Assembly (NCBI GenBank): GCA_026391215.1
Contig: JAPLDX010000060.1
Span: 50,622-114,621 of the forward strand
Direction: 5' to 3'
From: Bacteroidia bacterium
GTDB lineage: Bacteria > Bacteroidota > Bacteroidia > Bacteroidales > VadinHA17
Length of the DNA: 64,000 nucleotides
Numbering within the stretch: the first letter of the stretch is position 1; every line of letters starts with the position of its first letter. Below the pieces are notes generated by a model, which did no database searches, was not told the origin of the DNA, and saw nothing but the letters and a program-made list of their open reading frames with translations. Below, in pieces: positions 1-8,787 of this stretch. The translations under genes and the position numbers were made by a program.

Positions 1-1343
1 TTACGGAACCATGCTACAGCATCCTCAGCTGTAAAAACAACTTTTCCGACTGCTGCTCCGGGACCTGCAGGCAAACCCTTAACAATGGGCTTGACTTTCT
101 TTTCAGCATCCGGATTACAGATAGGGTGAAGGAGCTCATCAAGCTGAGCAGGATCAACCCTTAATACAGCTGTTTTTTCATCAATAAGTTTTTCATCAAG
201 CATATCCATTGCCATGTTAAGCGCAGCGGTACCTGTTCTCTTCCCGGCGCGGCACTGAAGCATATAAAGTACATTCTCCTGAATAGTGAACTCAATATCA
301 AGCATATCGTGGAAAGATTTCTCCAGAATGTCGCGGATGTCACACAGTTCCTTATATGTTTTTGGCATAGCTTCCTGCATGCTTGGCAGGTGCTTGTTCT
401 GCTCGTTCTTTGTTTCATCGTTGAGAGGGCTGGGAGTGCGGATCCCTGCCACAACATCTTCTCCCTGTGCATTTACAAGCCATTCTCCATAAAACAGGTT
501 CTCACCTGTGGCCGGATTTCGTGTGAATGCAACACCTGTGGCAGATGTGTCACCCATGTTTCCGAATACCATAGCCTGAACGTTGACAGCTGTTCCCCAA
601 TCGTCAGGAATACCTTCAATACGGCGGTACGAAACGGCTTTCTTTCCGTTCCAGCTCTTGAAAACGGCCTTGATTCCGCCTTCAAGCTGTGCCTTTGCAT
701 CATCAGGGAACGGGGTTCCGAGGACATCTTTTACCTTCTTTTTGAATTCTTCTGAGAGAAGTTTAAGCTCATCAGCTGTGATCTCAGTATCAGATTTATA
801 ACCTTTCTTATGTTTGAATGCATCAAGCATTTCATCGAGCTGCTTACGGATACCTCTGCCTTCTCCAAGTTCAATACCTTCAGCTTTTTCCATAACCACA
901 TCAGCATACATCATGATCAGACGACGGTATGAATCCCATACAAACCTTGGGTTATTGGTCTTTTTTAGAAACCCGGGAATTGTGGATGAACAGAGACCTA
1001 TGTTAAGAACGGTATCCATCATGCCGGGCATTGATTTACGTGCGCCCGAACGACAGGAAACCAGCAGTGCATTTGCAGGATCTCCGTACTTCATGTTCAT
1101 TGTTTCTTCAGTAAGCTTCATCGCGGCCCAGACTTCAGGCATCAGGTCGGGATCAAGAGAACAGTTGTTCTCATAATACTCTGTACAGGCTTCGGTGGTA
1201 ATTGTGAAACCTGCTGGTACAGGAAGTCCTAACAGACACATTTCTGCAAGGTTTGCACCTTTACCTCCGAGAAGGTTCTTCATATCAGCTTTACCCTCTG
1301 CAGTTCTTTTTCCAAAGGAGTAAACTCTTTTAAGTTTTGACAT
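1..1343 (-). CDS. ppdK: Pyruvate, phosphate dikinase, N-terminal part (gene runs off the left edge)
   Basis: Reverse translation from ATG at 1343 gives MSKLKRVYSFGKRTAEGKADMKNLLGGKGANLAEMCLLGLPVPAGFTITTEAC..., typical PPDK N-terminus; open to the window edge, so missing from the ORF track. Confidence 0.95.
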   Translation of the reverse strand, partial: MSKLKRVYSFGKRTAEGKADMKNLLGGKGANLAEMCLLGLPVPAGFTITTEACTEYYENNCSLDPDLMPEVWAAMKLTEETMNMKYGDPANALLVSCRSGARKSMPGMMDTVLNIGLCSSTIPGFLKKTNNPRFVWDSYRRLIMMYADVVMEKAEGIELGEGRGIRKQLDEMLDAFKHKKGYKSDTEITADELKLLSEEFKKKVKDVLGTPFPDDAKAQLEGGIKAVFKSWNGKKAVSYRRIEGIPDDWGTAVNVQAMVFGNMGDTSATGVAFTRNPATGENLFYGEWLVNAQGEDVVAGIRTPSPLNDETKNEQNKHLPSMQEAMPKTYKELCDIRDILEKSFHDMLDIEFTIQENVLYMLQCRAGKRTGTAALNMAMDMLDEKLIDEKTAVLRVDPAQLDELLHPICNPDAEKKVKPIVKGLPAGPGAAVGKVVFTAEDAVAWFR

Positions 1344-1429
1344 AGTTATACGGGTTTTATTGATTAATATTTGTTTTCGAAATGAATCGCAAAGGTAATA
1401 TTAAAAATTTAATTTCAGAAACCACATTT

Positions 1430-2329
1430 TCAGGCACGCGGATGAAATAATATCAGGGTATCCCTTAAAAAGCTCCTGTCGATATGAGTATAGATCTCTG
1501 TGGTAAGTATTGACTCGTGTCCAAGCATCTCCTGAACTGCCCTCAGATCGGCGCCTCCTTCAATCAGGTGGGTTGCAAAAGAATGCCTGAAGGTATGTGG
1601 GCTTATCTTCTTCCTGATACCTGCCTTTGCGGCCAGATCTTTTATAATTGTAAAGATCATTGACCTGGTAAGTTTTCTGCCTCTACGATTAAGGAAAAGG
1701 ATATTTTTATCATAGATCCCAGGGAGTCCTTCCCTGTCTGGCATATAAATATCAATTTCCCTGAGAGTCTTTCTGCCGACAGGAACGAGTCTCTGCTTAT
1801 TTCCCTTGCCGGTTACCATTACAAACCCTTCTCCACGATGAATATCTGTAAGGCGGAGGTTTACGAGTTCCGATACCCTTAATCCGCAGCCATAGAGCGT
1901 TTCAATGATAGCCTTGTTCCTGTGTCCCTCCTGTTTACTGAGATCAATGCATCCTATCAACCTGTCAATCTCATTAACTGACAGAACTTCAGGAAGTTTC
2001 AGCCCGATCTTTGGAGATTCAATAAGGGATGCCGGATTCTCCTCAATTTCCTCTTCAATAAGCAGAAACCTGAAAAAAGCTCTTATCCCGCTGAGTACTC
2101 TTGATTGTGTCCTGGCATTCTGATTATCAAAGGCAAACCAGGTTAGGAAATCCTTCAGATCGGGATAAGTTACATCTGCTGGTGCTTTATCAGTTCCTTT
2201 TTCACTGAAGAATGACTCCAGTTTTAGGACATCACCGGTATAAGCTTCGATACTATTCTCCGATAGTGATTTCTCAAGCCTGAGATACGTTTCAAAATCC
2301 TTGATTGCCTGCTTCCAAGTGAAACTCAT
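1430..2329 (-). CDS. xerD: Tyrosine recombinase, XerC/XerD family
   Basis: 299 aa; SAM-like N-terminal domain and catalytic motifs (GCGLRVSELVNL, HTFRHSFATHLIEGGADLRAVQEMLGHESILTTEIYTH). Confidence 0.92.
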   Translation of the reverse strand: MSFTWKQAIKDFETYLRLEKSLSENSIEAYTGDVLKLESFFSEKGTDKAPADVTYPDLKDFLTWFAFDNQNARTQSRVLSGIRAFFRFLLIEEEIEENPASLIESPKIGLKLPEVLSVNEIDRLIGCIDLSKQEGHRNKAIIETLYGCGLRVSELVNLRLTDIHRGEGFVMVTGKGNKQRLVPVGRKTLREIDIYMPDREGLPGIYDKNILFLNRRGRKLTRSMIFTIIKDLAAKAGIRKKISPHTFRHSFATHLIEGGADLRAVQEMLGHESILTTEIYTHIDRSFLRDTLILFHPRA

Positions 2330-2340
2330 AACTTTTCAAA

Positions 2341-2455
2341 TATTCTTCTTTGTATACCTTCGTGTGCACTTTGTGTTCTTTGTGGTTAAATATTCTCTTA
2401 CTACAAAGGGACACTAAGGTTACACAAAGTAACACAAAGGAAGCATCCCATCATT
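2341..2455. repeat. Intergenic imperfect inverted repeat built from CTTTGTG / CACAAAG units
   Basis: cactttgtgttctttgtggttaaatattctcttactacaaagggacactaaggttacacaaagtaacacaaagg lies between divergent xerD-like and aroQ. Confidence 0.6.
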
Positions 2456-2504
2456 GATTTTTTAGCTATTTTTGCCGGGCAGGGAAAATACTAAACTAAC
2501 GGAA

Positions 2505-2936
2505 ATGAAAATCAGTATTATAAATGGCCCAAATCTTAATCTTCTGGGAAAAAGAGAACCTGATAAATATGGCAACCGGTCTTTTGAAGATTATTTTACT
2601 TCGTTAAAGGCAAAATATCCGGAAATCGTTTTTGATTATTATCAGTCAAATGTTGAAGGAGAGCTGATAAATGAAATTCAGGCAAAAGGCTTTTCATGCG
2701 ATGGCATAATTCTCAACGCCGGAGGCTACACTCATACATCTGTCGCTATTGCTGATGCCATTGCATCGGTCAGGACACCTGTTATTGAGGTTCATATTAC
2801 AAACATTGCAGCTCGGGAAGATTTCCGTCATACCAGCCTTATTGCCCGCAGTTGTGCCGGTTCCATTTCCGGTTTCGGGCTTGACAGCTACAGGCTGGCA
2901 GTTGAAGCTTTAATTGTAAAACATACACTTAAATAA
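2505..2936 (+). CDS. aroQ: Type II 3-dehydroquinate dehydratase
   Basis: MKISIINGPNLNLLGKREPDKYG...DGIILNAGGYTHTSVAIADAI...EVHITNIAAREDFRHTS; ORF track start (TTG 2472) is upstream of the better ATG at 2505. Confidence 0.95.
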   Translation: MKISIINGPNLNLLGKREPDKYGNRSFEDYFTSLKAKYPEIVFDYYQSNVEGELINEIQAKGFSCDGIILNAGGYTHTSVAIADAIASVRTPVIEVHITNIAAREDFRHTSLIARSCAGSISGFGLDSYRLAVEALIVKHTLK

Positions 2937-2938
2937 GG

Positions 2939-4372
2939 ATGAACAGGAAAAGAACAAAAATTGTTGCCACTCTCTCTGATAAGAACTGTGAGCCTGAATT
3001 TATAAGGGATTTGTATAATGCCGGGATGGACCTCATCAGGATCAACTCAGCACATCTGACTACTGAAGGAGCCCTTAAGATCATTAATAATGCCCGTGAG
3101 GTTTCAGATAAAATAGCGATCATTCTTGATACCAAAGGGCCTGAGATCCGTACAACTGTCTGTGAAGCCCCGATAAAGGTGAAGAAAGGAGATATTTTCA
3201 GGTTGACAGGTAAACCGGATAAAATTTCATCCGGCAAGGAGATATTTGTAAGCCTTATTTCTTTTGCTGAAGAGGTGCCTCCGGGTTCAGTTGTGATGAT
3301 CGATGACGGGGATATTGAGATGAAAGCACTGAAGAAAGAGGGCGATACCCTTAAGTGCAAGGCTTTAAATGACGGGATAATCGGATCAAGAAAAAGCGTA
3401 AACGTTCCTGGAGTTAAGATACACCTTCCGTCGCTTACGGATAAGGACAGGGCCTTTATCAAAATGGCAGCTGAAAATGATGTGGAATTCATAGCTCATT
3501 CGTTTGTGAGGTCAAGGCAGGATGTAATTGATGTTCAGACCGAAATAAACAAGCATAAAAGTGATATAAAGATCATTGCCAAGATCGAAAATGAAGAGGG
3601 TGTTGAGAATATTGCAGAGATAATGGACGAAGTATACGGGATAATGGTTGCCAGGGGTGACCTTGCCATTGAGATCCCTTATGAAAAAATACCTTCCATC
3701 CAGAAGATGATGATTTCGCGGTGCATCTACTGCAGGAAGCCTGTCATTGTTGCGACTCAGATGCTTCACTCTATGATAACCAATCCCCGACCTACAAGGG
3801 CCGAAGTCAGCGATATTGCAAGCGCAATATACTCACAGACTGATGCCATAATGCTGAGTGGTGAGACTGCCAATGGCAAATATCCTGTTGAAGCCGTAAT
3901 GACCATGACCAAGGTTGCACTCGAGGTTGAAAAGAACAAGGAAAAATACCTTGATACTCCGTACCTTAATGTGACCGGCGAAGTATCTTCCTACCTCGCT
4001 AAAGTGGCGGTAGAAACTTCACTGAGGATAAATGCAAAAGTAATAATTGCCGATACAACCCTTGGACGAACAATAAGGGATATGGCATCCATCAGAGGAT
4101 TCAACCATATCCTTGCCCAGTGCTATTCGGCCAGGACAATGAGAGAGCTGGCTCTTTCATATGGCGTATATGCCTCTTACCAGGAAAGAAGGGAATCAAT
4201 AGATGAATTCATTCAGATAGCACTGAAAAATATTGTCAAAGCTCATGACCTTAAAGATGATGACCTGGTAGTTGTGCTTGCAGGTAACTTTTCCAGCGGT
4301 TCCGGCTTCTCATTCATTGAAGTCGGCACTGTACTTTACCTTAAAGGCCGTGTAAGCAGCAGGGAAGAGTGA
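2939..4372 (+). CDS. pyk: Pyruvate kinase
   Basis: 477 aa; TKGPEIRT, IAKIENEEGVENIAEI, VARGDLAIEIP, KPVIVATQMLHSMITNPRPTRAEVSDIASA, DAIMLSGETANGKYP. Confidence 0.96.
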   Translation: MNRKRTKIVATLSDKNCEPEFIRDLYNAGMDLIRINSAHLTTEGALKIINNAREVSDKIAIILDTKGPEIRTTVCEAPIKVKKGDIFRLTGKPDKISSGKEIFVSLISFAEEVPPGSVVMIDDGDIEMKALKKEGDTLKCKALNDGIIGSRKSVNVPGVKIHLPSLTDKDRAFIKMAAENDVEFIAHSFVRSRQDVIDVQTEINKHKSDIKIIAKIENEEGVENIAEIMDEVYGIMVARGDLAIEIPYEKIPSIQKMMISRCIYCRKPVIVATQMLHSMITNPRPTRAEVSDIASAIYSQTDAIMLSGETANGKYPVEAVMTMTKVALEVEKNKEKYLDTPYLNVTGEVSSYLAKVAVETSLRINAKVIIADTTLGRTIRDMASIRGFNHILAQCYSARTMRELALSYGVYASYQERRESIDEFIQIALKNIVKAHDLKDDDLVVVLAGNFSSGSGFSFIEVGTVLYLKGRVSSREE

Positions 4373-4412
4373 TAAATGGTCTGATTTTTGTGGCTTTATT
4401 AATGCCTGAACT

Positions 4413-4904
4413 GTGATTGAAATGCTTAAAGCCCTTGTACTTTCGATATGGTTCGTTTTTCACCCGGTACACGTTACCCTGACAAGTATCGACCATGTGC
4501 GGAATACAGATTCACTTAAGGTTTTTGTAAGAATGTATTATGATGATTTTCTGCAGGATTATTCATTATCAGAAGGGGAGAACTTTACAGAAAAAAAATT
4601 ACAAAAGAGCGGGACATTTCCATATGATCTGATGAATAACTATCTGGAAGAAAAAGTTAATATAATTGTAGACAATAAACAGCTGAAAGGGAAGTTATTA
4701 AACATTGAACAGGAGGATAATGAGATCCGTACGAATCTGCTGTACAGATTGGATAATAAGCCAAAAGTGATTACTGTCAGAAACCTGATTATGACCGGTT
4801 TATACACCGATCAGGCAAATATGACAATAATCAGGATAAATAATTTTGAAGAAGGTGTAATGCTGACACCCTTGAAAACAGAAGAGACATTCAGCCTGAA
4901 ATAA
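4413..4904 (+). CDS. DUF6702-like small exported protein
   Basis: 163 aa, N-terminal hydrophobic segment then HPVHVTLTSIDHVRNTDSLKVFVRMYYDDF, resembling DUF6702 by recollection only. Confidence 0.6.
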   Translation: MIEMLKALVLSIWFVFHPVHVTLTSIDHVRNTDSLKVFVRMYYDDFLQDYSLSEGENFTEKKLQKSGTFPYDLMNNYLEEKVNIIVDNKQLKGKLLNIEQEDNEIRTNLLYRLDNKPKVITVRNLIMTGLYTDQANMTIIRINNFEEGVMLTPLKTEETFSLK

Positions 4905-4925
4905 TTACCCGGATTGAAGAATAAA

Positions 4926-7535
4926 ATGAAGAGATCAATTGCACTTGCACTTTTAGCGTTCAATTTCCTGGTTCTTTCTGCAACACATAACAGGGCAGGC
5001 GAGATAACCTATGTTCAGATTTCGGATCTGAGTTATCGGTTCACCGTCACAACTTTTACTTATACCCTGAGTCTTGCTGACAGAGAAAAGCTTGATGTCA
5101 ACTGGGGCGATAATTCTATCTCAACCGCACCAAGGATTGTAAAAACAAAACTTCCAAATAATTACCAGAAGAACATTTATGTTATTGACCATACATTTCC
5201 GGGTCCGGGGGTTTATAAAGTAGTAATGCAGGATCCCAACAGGAATCAAGGCGTAGAGAATATCCCGAATTCAGTAAATGTGGTCTTTTCAATATCGACT
5301 ATTGTCACAGTAAATCCAAACATGGGGTTCAACAGCACGCCGGTACTCCTGAATCCTCCGTACGATAAGGCAGCCCTGGGATTCATATTCATCCACAATC
5401 CTGCTGCCTATGATCCCGACGGCGACAGCCTCTCTTATAAGCTGACAGTATGCACCCGTGAAGACGGAAAGCCAATTGAAAACTACACCCTGCCGCCTGC
5501 AACTCACTATATCCGCGTTGATTCAATTTCAGGCGACCTGATCTGGAAGACCCCGGCGGATACAGGAAAATACAATGTTGCAATGGAGATCCAGGAATGG
5601 AGAAACGGCAAGAAGATAGGGGTGGTGGTCAGGGATATGCAAATCGAAGTATTCATCACAAATAATAAACCCCCTGTGAATGATACACTTAAAAACTGGT
5701 GCATAGAAGCAGGCGATACTATCGATTTTGTCTTTTCTGCTACAGACCGGAATAATGACGATATTTCTCTTAAAGCAACTTCTGGAGTTTTTAGTCTCAA
5801 ATCGTGCTCTGCTCATTTTACAGGCATTGATTCATTTCCCGGAATATCACGTTCAAGATTCTGGTGGGTGCCATGTTATGAAGCAGTAAGAGGACAACCA
5901 TATAATGTGATCTTTAAATCGGATGACAATAACGATGAGCTTATGCTTTCCGATATTGACAACATGACAATTAAAGTTCTTGGACCATCACCGGAGTTGA
6001 TAAATGCAGTGCCGGAAGGTAAATTTATCAGACTCTCCTGGCAGCCTTACGGAACAGATGCAATTTCCGGTTTCAACATTTACAGAAGGGATGGTGCAAC
6101 TACTTTTGTTCCTGATTCCTGCACTGCAGGAATTCCTTCATCAACGGGCTTTGTTAAAGTAGGATATATCAGCGGAAGCAATACAGTAAAATATACGGAT
6201 TCCGACAACGGGCAGGGCCTTCAGTTTGGTAAGGAATATACCTATAGGATTGTAGCTGTCTATAACAACGGAACTGAAAGCAAATCATCAAATGAGATCT
6301 CATCGACTCTGGTTTCAGGGGTGCCGGTAATAACTAATGTAAGTGTAACAAAAACAGATCCTGCCAACGGAACCATTTATGTTGCATGGAAAAAACCTGA
6401 CCGGCTTGATACGATTCCCAATGCTTCCGGGCCATTTGAATATTACATCTACCGTGCAGATGGAATCTCATCAAATGCATATTCTCTGATTGATTCCATT
6501 CCGACTGCAGATCTGAATGATACCGTGTTTGTTGATACGCTTGATACACAAACATCAGGTTACATATACAGGATTGAGCTTTATAACAGAACTCCTGGAT
6601 ATAACTTTCTTATTGGTGAACCCGGAATTGCATCTTCACTCTTCCTTACTGTGAGCCCGGGTGACAGAAAAGCCAGGTTCGTGATCAACAGGAATGTTCC
6701 CTGGATAAATACCAGATATGATTTCTTCAGGCTTAATGAAGCCACAATGAAATATGATTCGGTTGGCACCACCAATCAGCTGACTTTTATTGATAACGGC
6801 CTGGTAAACGGCGAGGATTATTGTTATTATGTAAGGTCAAAGGGCGATTACTCGGACGAAAAGATGCCCAAGAACCTTATAAACCTTTCGGAGATAGCCT
6901 GTACCACCCCGATTGACAATGAACCTCCCTGTCCTCCGGAAATAGATGTGACAAGCCAGTGCGACAGCCTGTATAATACAATAACATGGAGCATCTCCGA
7001 TCCTGTTTGCTTTGAAGATATTGCCGGTTATAAGATATATTATAAGATGACCTATGAAGCGGATTCGGTGCTGATTGAAACTATCAATGACAAGAATATC
7101 CTTCTTTACAGGCATTACCCGGGCGATCTTATCTCAGGATGTTATACCGTATCTGCATTTGACCTTTTAGGCAACGAAGGACAGAAATCCGAAATGGTCT
7201 GCGTTGATTCCTGTGACTTCTATGAGATACCCAATGTTTTCACTCCCAATGGGGACGGTTTTAATGATAAATTGCTTGCCAAGACGTCTGCTCTTGTGGA
7301 GAGGGTTGATTTTAAGCTTTTTAATCGTAACGGCTTGCTGATATTTTCGACCGGGGAACCCAGGCTCAACTGGAACGGGACATATAAAAACAGGATAGTA
7401 TCTCCGGGTGTATACTTTTATCAGTGTGACGTATTTGAGAGGCGTATTTCAGGACTGGAACAGTTTCACCTTAAAGGTTTTATCCATGTTATTACGGAAG
7501 AGGGAGCAACTGTTCCCAGAGAGGAGACAAAATGA
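4926..7535 (+). CDS. Secreted FN3-containing protein with T9SS type-B (gliding motility-associated) C-terminal domain
   Basis: Signal peptide; internal FN3-like repeats; C-terminus IPNVFTPNGDGFNDKLLAK...FKLFNRNGLLIFSTG...WNGTYKNRIVSPGVYFYQCDVFE. Confidence 0.9.
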   Translation: MKRSIALALLAFNFLVLSATHNRAGEITYVQISDLSYRFTVTTFTYTLSLADREKLDVNWGDNSISTAPRIVKTKLPNNYQKNIYVIDHTFPGPGVYKVVMQDPNRNQGVENIPNSVNVVFSISTIVTVNPNMGFNSTPVLLNPPYDKAALGFIFIHNPAAYDPDGDSLSYKLTVCTREDGKPIENYTLPPATHYIRVDSISGDLIWKTPADTGKYNVAMEIQEWRNGKKIGVVVRDMQIEVFITNNKPPVNDTLKNWCIEAGDTIDFVFSATDRNNDDISLKATSGVFSLKSCSAHFTGIDSFPGISRSRFWWVPCYEAVRGQPYNVIFKSDDNNDELMLSDIDNMTIKVLGPSPELINAVPEGKFIRLSWQPYGTDAISGFNIYRRDGATTFVPDSCTAGIPSSTGFVKVGYISGSNTVKYTDSDNGQGLQFGKEYTYRIVAVYNNGTESKSSNEISSTLVSGVPVITNVSVTKTDPANGTIYVAWKKPDRLDTIPNASGPFEYYIYRADGISSNAYSLIDSIPTADLNDTVFVDTLDTQTSGYIYRIELYNRTPGYNFLIGEPGIASSLFLTVSPGDRKARFVINRNVPWINTRYDFFRLNEATMKYDSVGTTNQLTFIDNGLVNGEDYCYYVRSKGDYSDEKMPKNLINLSEIACTTPIDNEPPCPPEIDVTSQCDSLYNTITWSISDPVCFEDIAGYKIYYKMTYEADSVLIETINDKNILLYRHYPGDLISGCYTVSAFDLLGNEGQKSEMVCVDSCDFYEIPNVFTPNGDGFNDKLLAKTSALVERVDFKLFNRNGLLIFSTGEPRLNWNGTYKNRIVSPGVYFYQCDVFERRISGLEQFHLKGFIHVITEEGATVPREETK

Positions 7536-7550
7536 TTTTGAGGGCATAGG

Positions 7551-8756
7551 ATGATGAAGAAGACATTATTACTTGTTATGGCTTTCTGTTTTGCCGGGAT
7601 CATTTCTGGTCAATCCTCTTTTGAAACTCTTCTGAAAGCAAGAGCATTATCCGGAAATGGAGAACATTCAAAGGCTGTTGAGATCCTTTCTTCAGCTTTA
7701 GGAGAAAAGAAGGAGAGCAGGCTTTACCTGGAAAGGGCGGAAGCTTATCTTCTGGAAGGAGACTATTTAAAGGCAATAAGTGATTATAATTCAGCAAACT
7801 CTCTCACCAATCATTCAGGTGATTATGGATTGGCAAGGATCTTTGCAATCAAGGGTGATGCAGTTGCATCTTTATCCCATCTTGAAATGAACCTTCTATC
7901 CTCATTCAGAAAAAGTGAAAAAGAGGTTATGCTTGATCCGGCCTTCAGCATTATTGAAAATAAGCCGGAATGGCGCCAATTCTGGAAAAGAGACTGGTAC
8001 TCCGGTCTGGAAACAGGCATTTCGGAAATTGAATATTACCTGTCATCTGGCAGGAGGGATGATGCCCTTGAAATACTCTCAGGGCTTTCGGGAATCTATA
8101 AAGATAATGAAGAGGTGCTTTATGCAGGTGCACTGATAAATATGGCAGCAGGAAAACCGGGAGAAGTGATAAAAACAATGGCAGGAATTCTATCTGCAGA
8201 TCCCGGCAACGAAAAGTATCTGAGGCTCCTTGCTAAAGCTCAGTCTGATGCTTCGAATCATGCAGGTGCCTCAGTGACTTATTCAAAGCTGATAGATCAG
8301 GAGATACCGGATGCCGGTTTGCTGTTATTAAGGGCTGAGTGCTACAGGAAAACAGGTGAAACTGGCAGGGCTATGGCTGACATTGAGAAGTACCTGTCCT
8401 TTTATTCTGAAGACAAATCAGGATTAAGCCTTGCAGGCAAGGTGAAAACAGCTGCAGGCGAGAACCTGGAAGCTATAGAGTACTTCTCTGAAAATCTTAA
8501 GTACCACCCTGGCGATCCCGGATGTTATCTCGACAGGGCAAATTCATATTTATCCATGAAATCATGGCAGTGGGCTATTAATGATTACAGCATGTCGCTC
8601 GATCTGGATCCGTCAAATTCCGAAGCATGGCTGAATAAAGGGATCGCACAGCTAAGCACTGGAAAACCCGAGGATGCCTGTCATGATTTCAGGCAATCAT
8701 TGAAACTCGGAAATAAAAGGGCAACTGAATATATCAGCAGGTACTGTATAAAATAA
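7551..8756 (+). CDS. Exported TPR-repeat protein
   Basis: 401 aa; signal peptide, several TPR-like helices (YLDRANSYLSMKSWQWAINDYSMSLDLDPSNSEAWLNKGIAQLSTGKPEDACHDFRQSLKLG). Confidence 0.85.
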   Translation: MMKKTLLLVMAFCFAGIISGQSSFETLLKARALSGNGEHSKAVEILSSALGEKKESRLYLERAEAYLLEGDYLKAISDYNSANSLTNHSGDYGLARIFAIKGDAVASLSHLEMNLLSSFRKSEKEVMLDPAFSIIENKPEWRQFWKRDWYSGLETGISEIEYYLSSGRRDDALEILSGLSGIYKDNEEVLYAGALINMAAGKPGEVIKTMAGILSADPGNEKYLRLLAKAQSDASNHAGASVTYSKLIDQEIPDAGLLLLRAECYRKTGETGRAMADIEKYLSFYSEDKSGLSLAGKVKTAAGENLEAIEYFSENLKYHPGDPGCYLDRANSYLSMKSWQWAINDYSMSLDLDPSNSEAWLNKGIAQLSTGKPEDACHDFRQSLKLGNKRATEYISRYCIK

Positions 8757-8787
8757 TGGCTACCGGCAAACGGCTGCCTGACGTCTT

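Noticed and set aside
161-1176. Several short ORFs on both strands at the left edge
   Set aside because: All overlap the minus-strand ppdK reading frame, which continues off the window and so is missing from the ORF track.
1430-2329. Tyrosine recombinase as evidence of an integrative element
   Set aside because: Looks like a housekeeping XerC/D protein next to aroQ and pyk, with no attachment-site repeats or phage/ICE genes.
2929-3492. 187-aa minus-strand ORF over the pyruvate kinase gene
   Set aside because: Antisense to clear pyk coding sequence; no domain.
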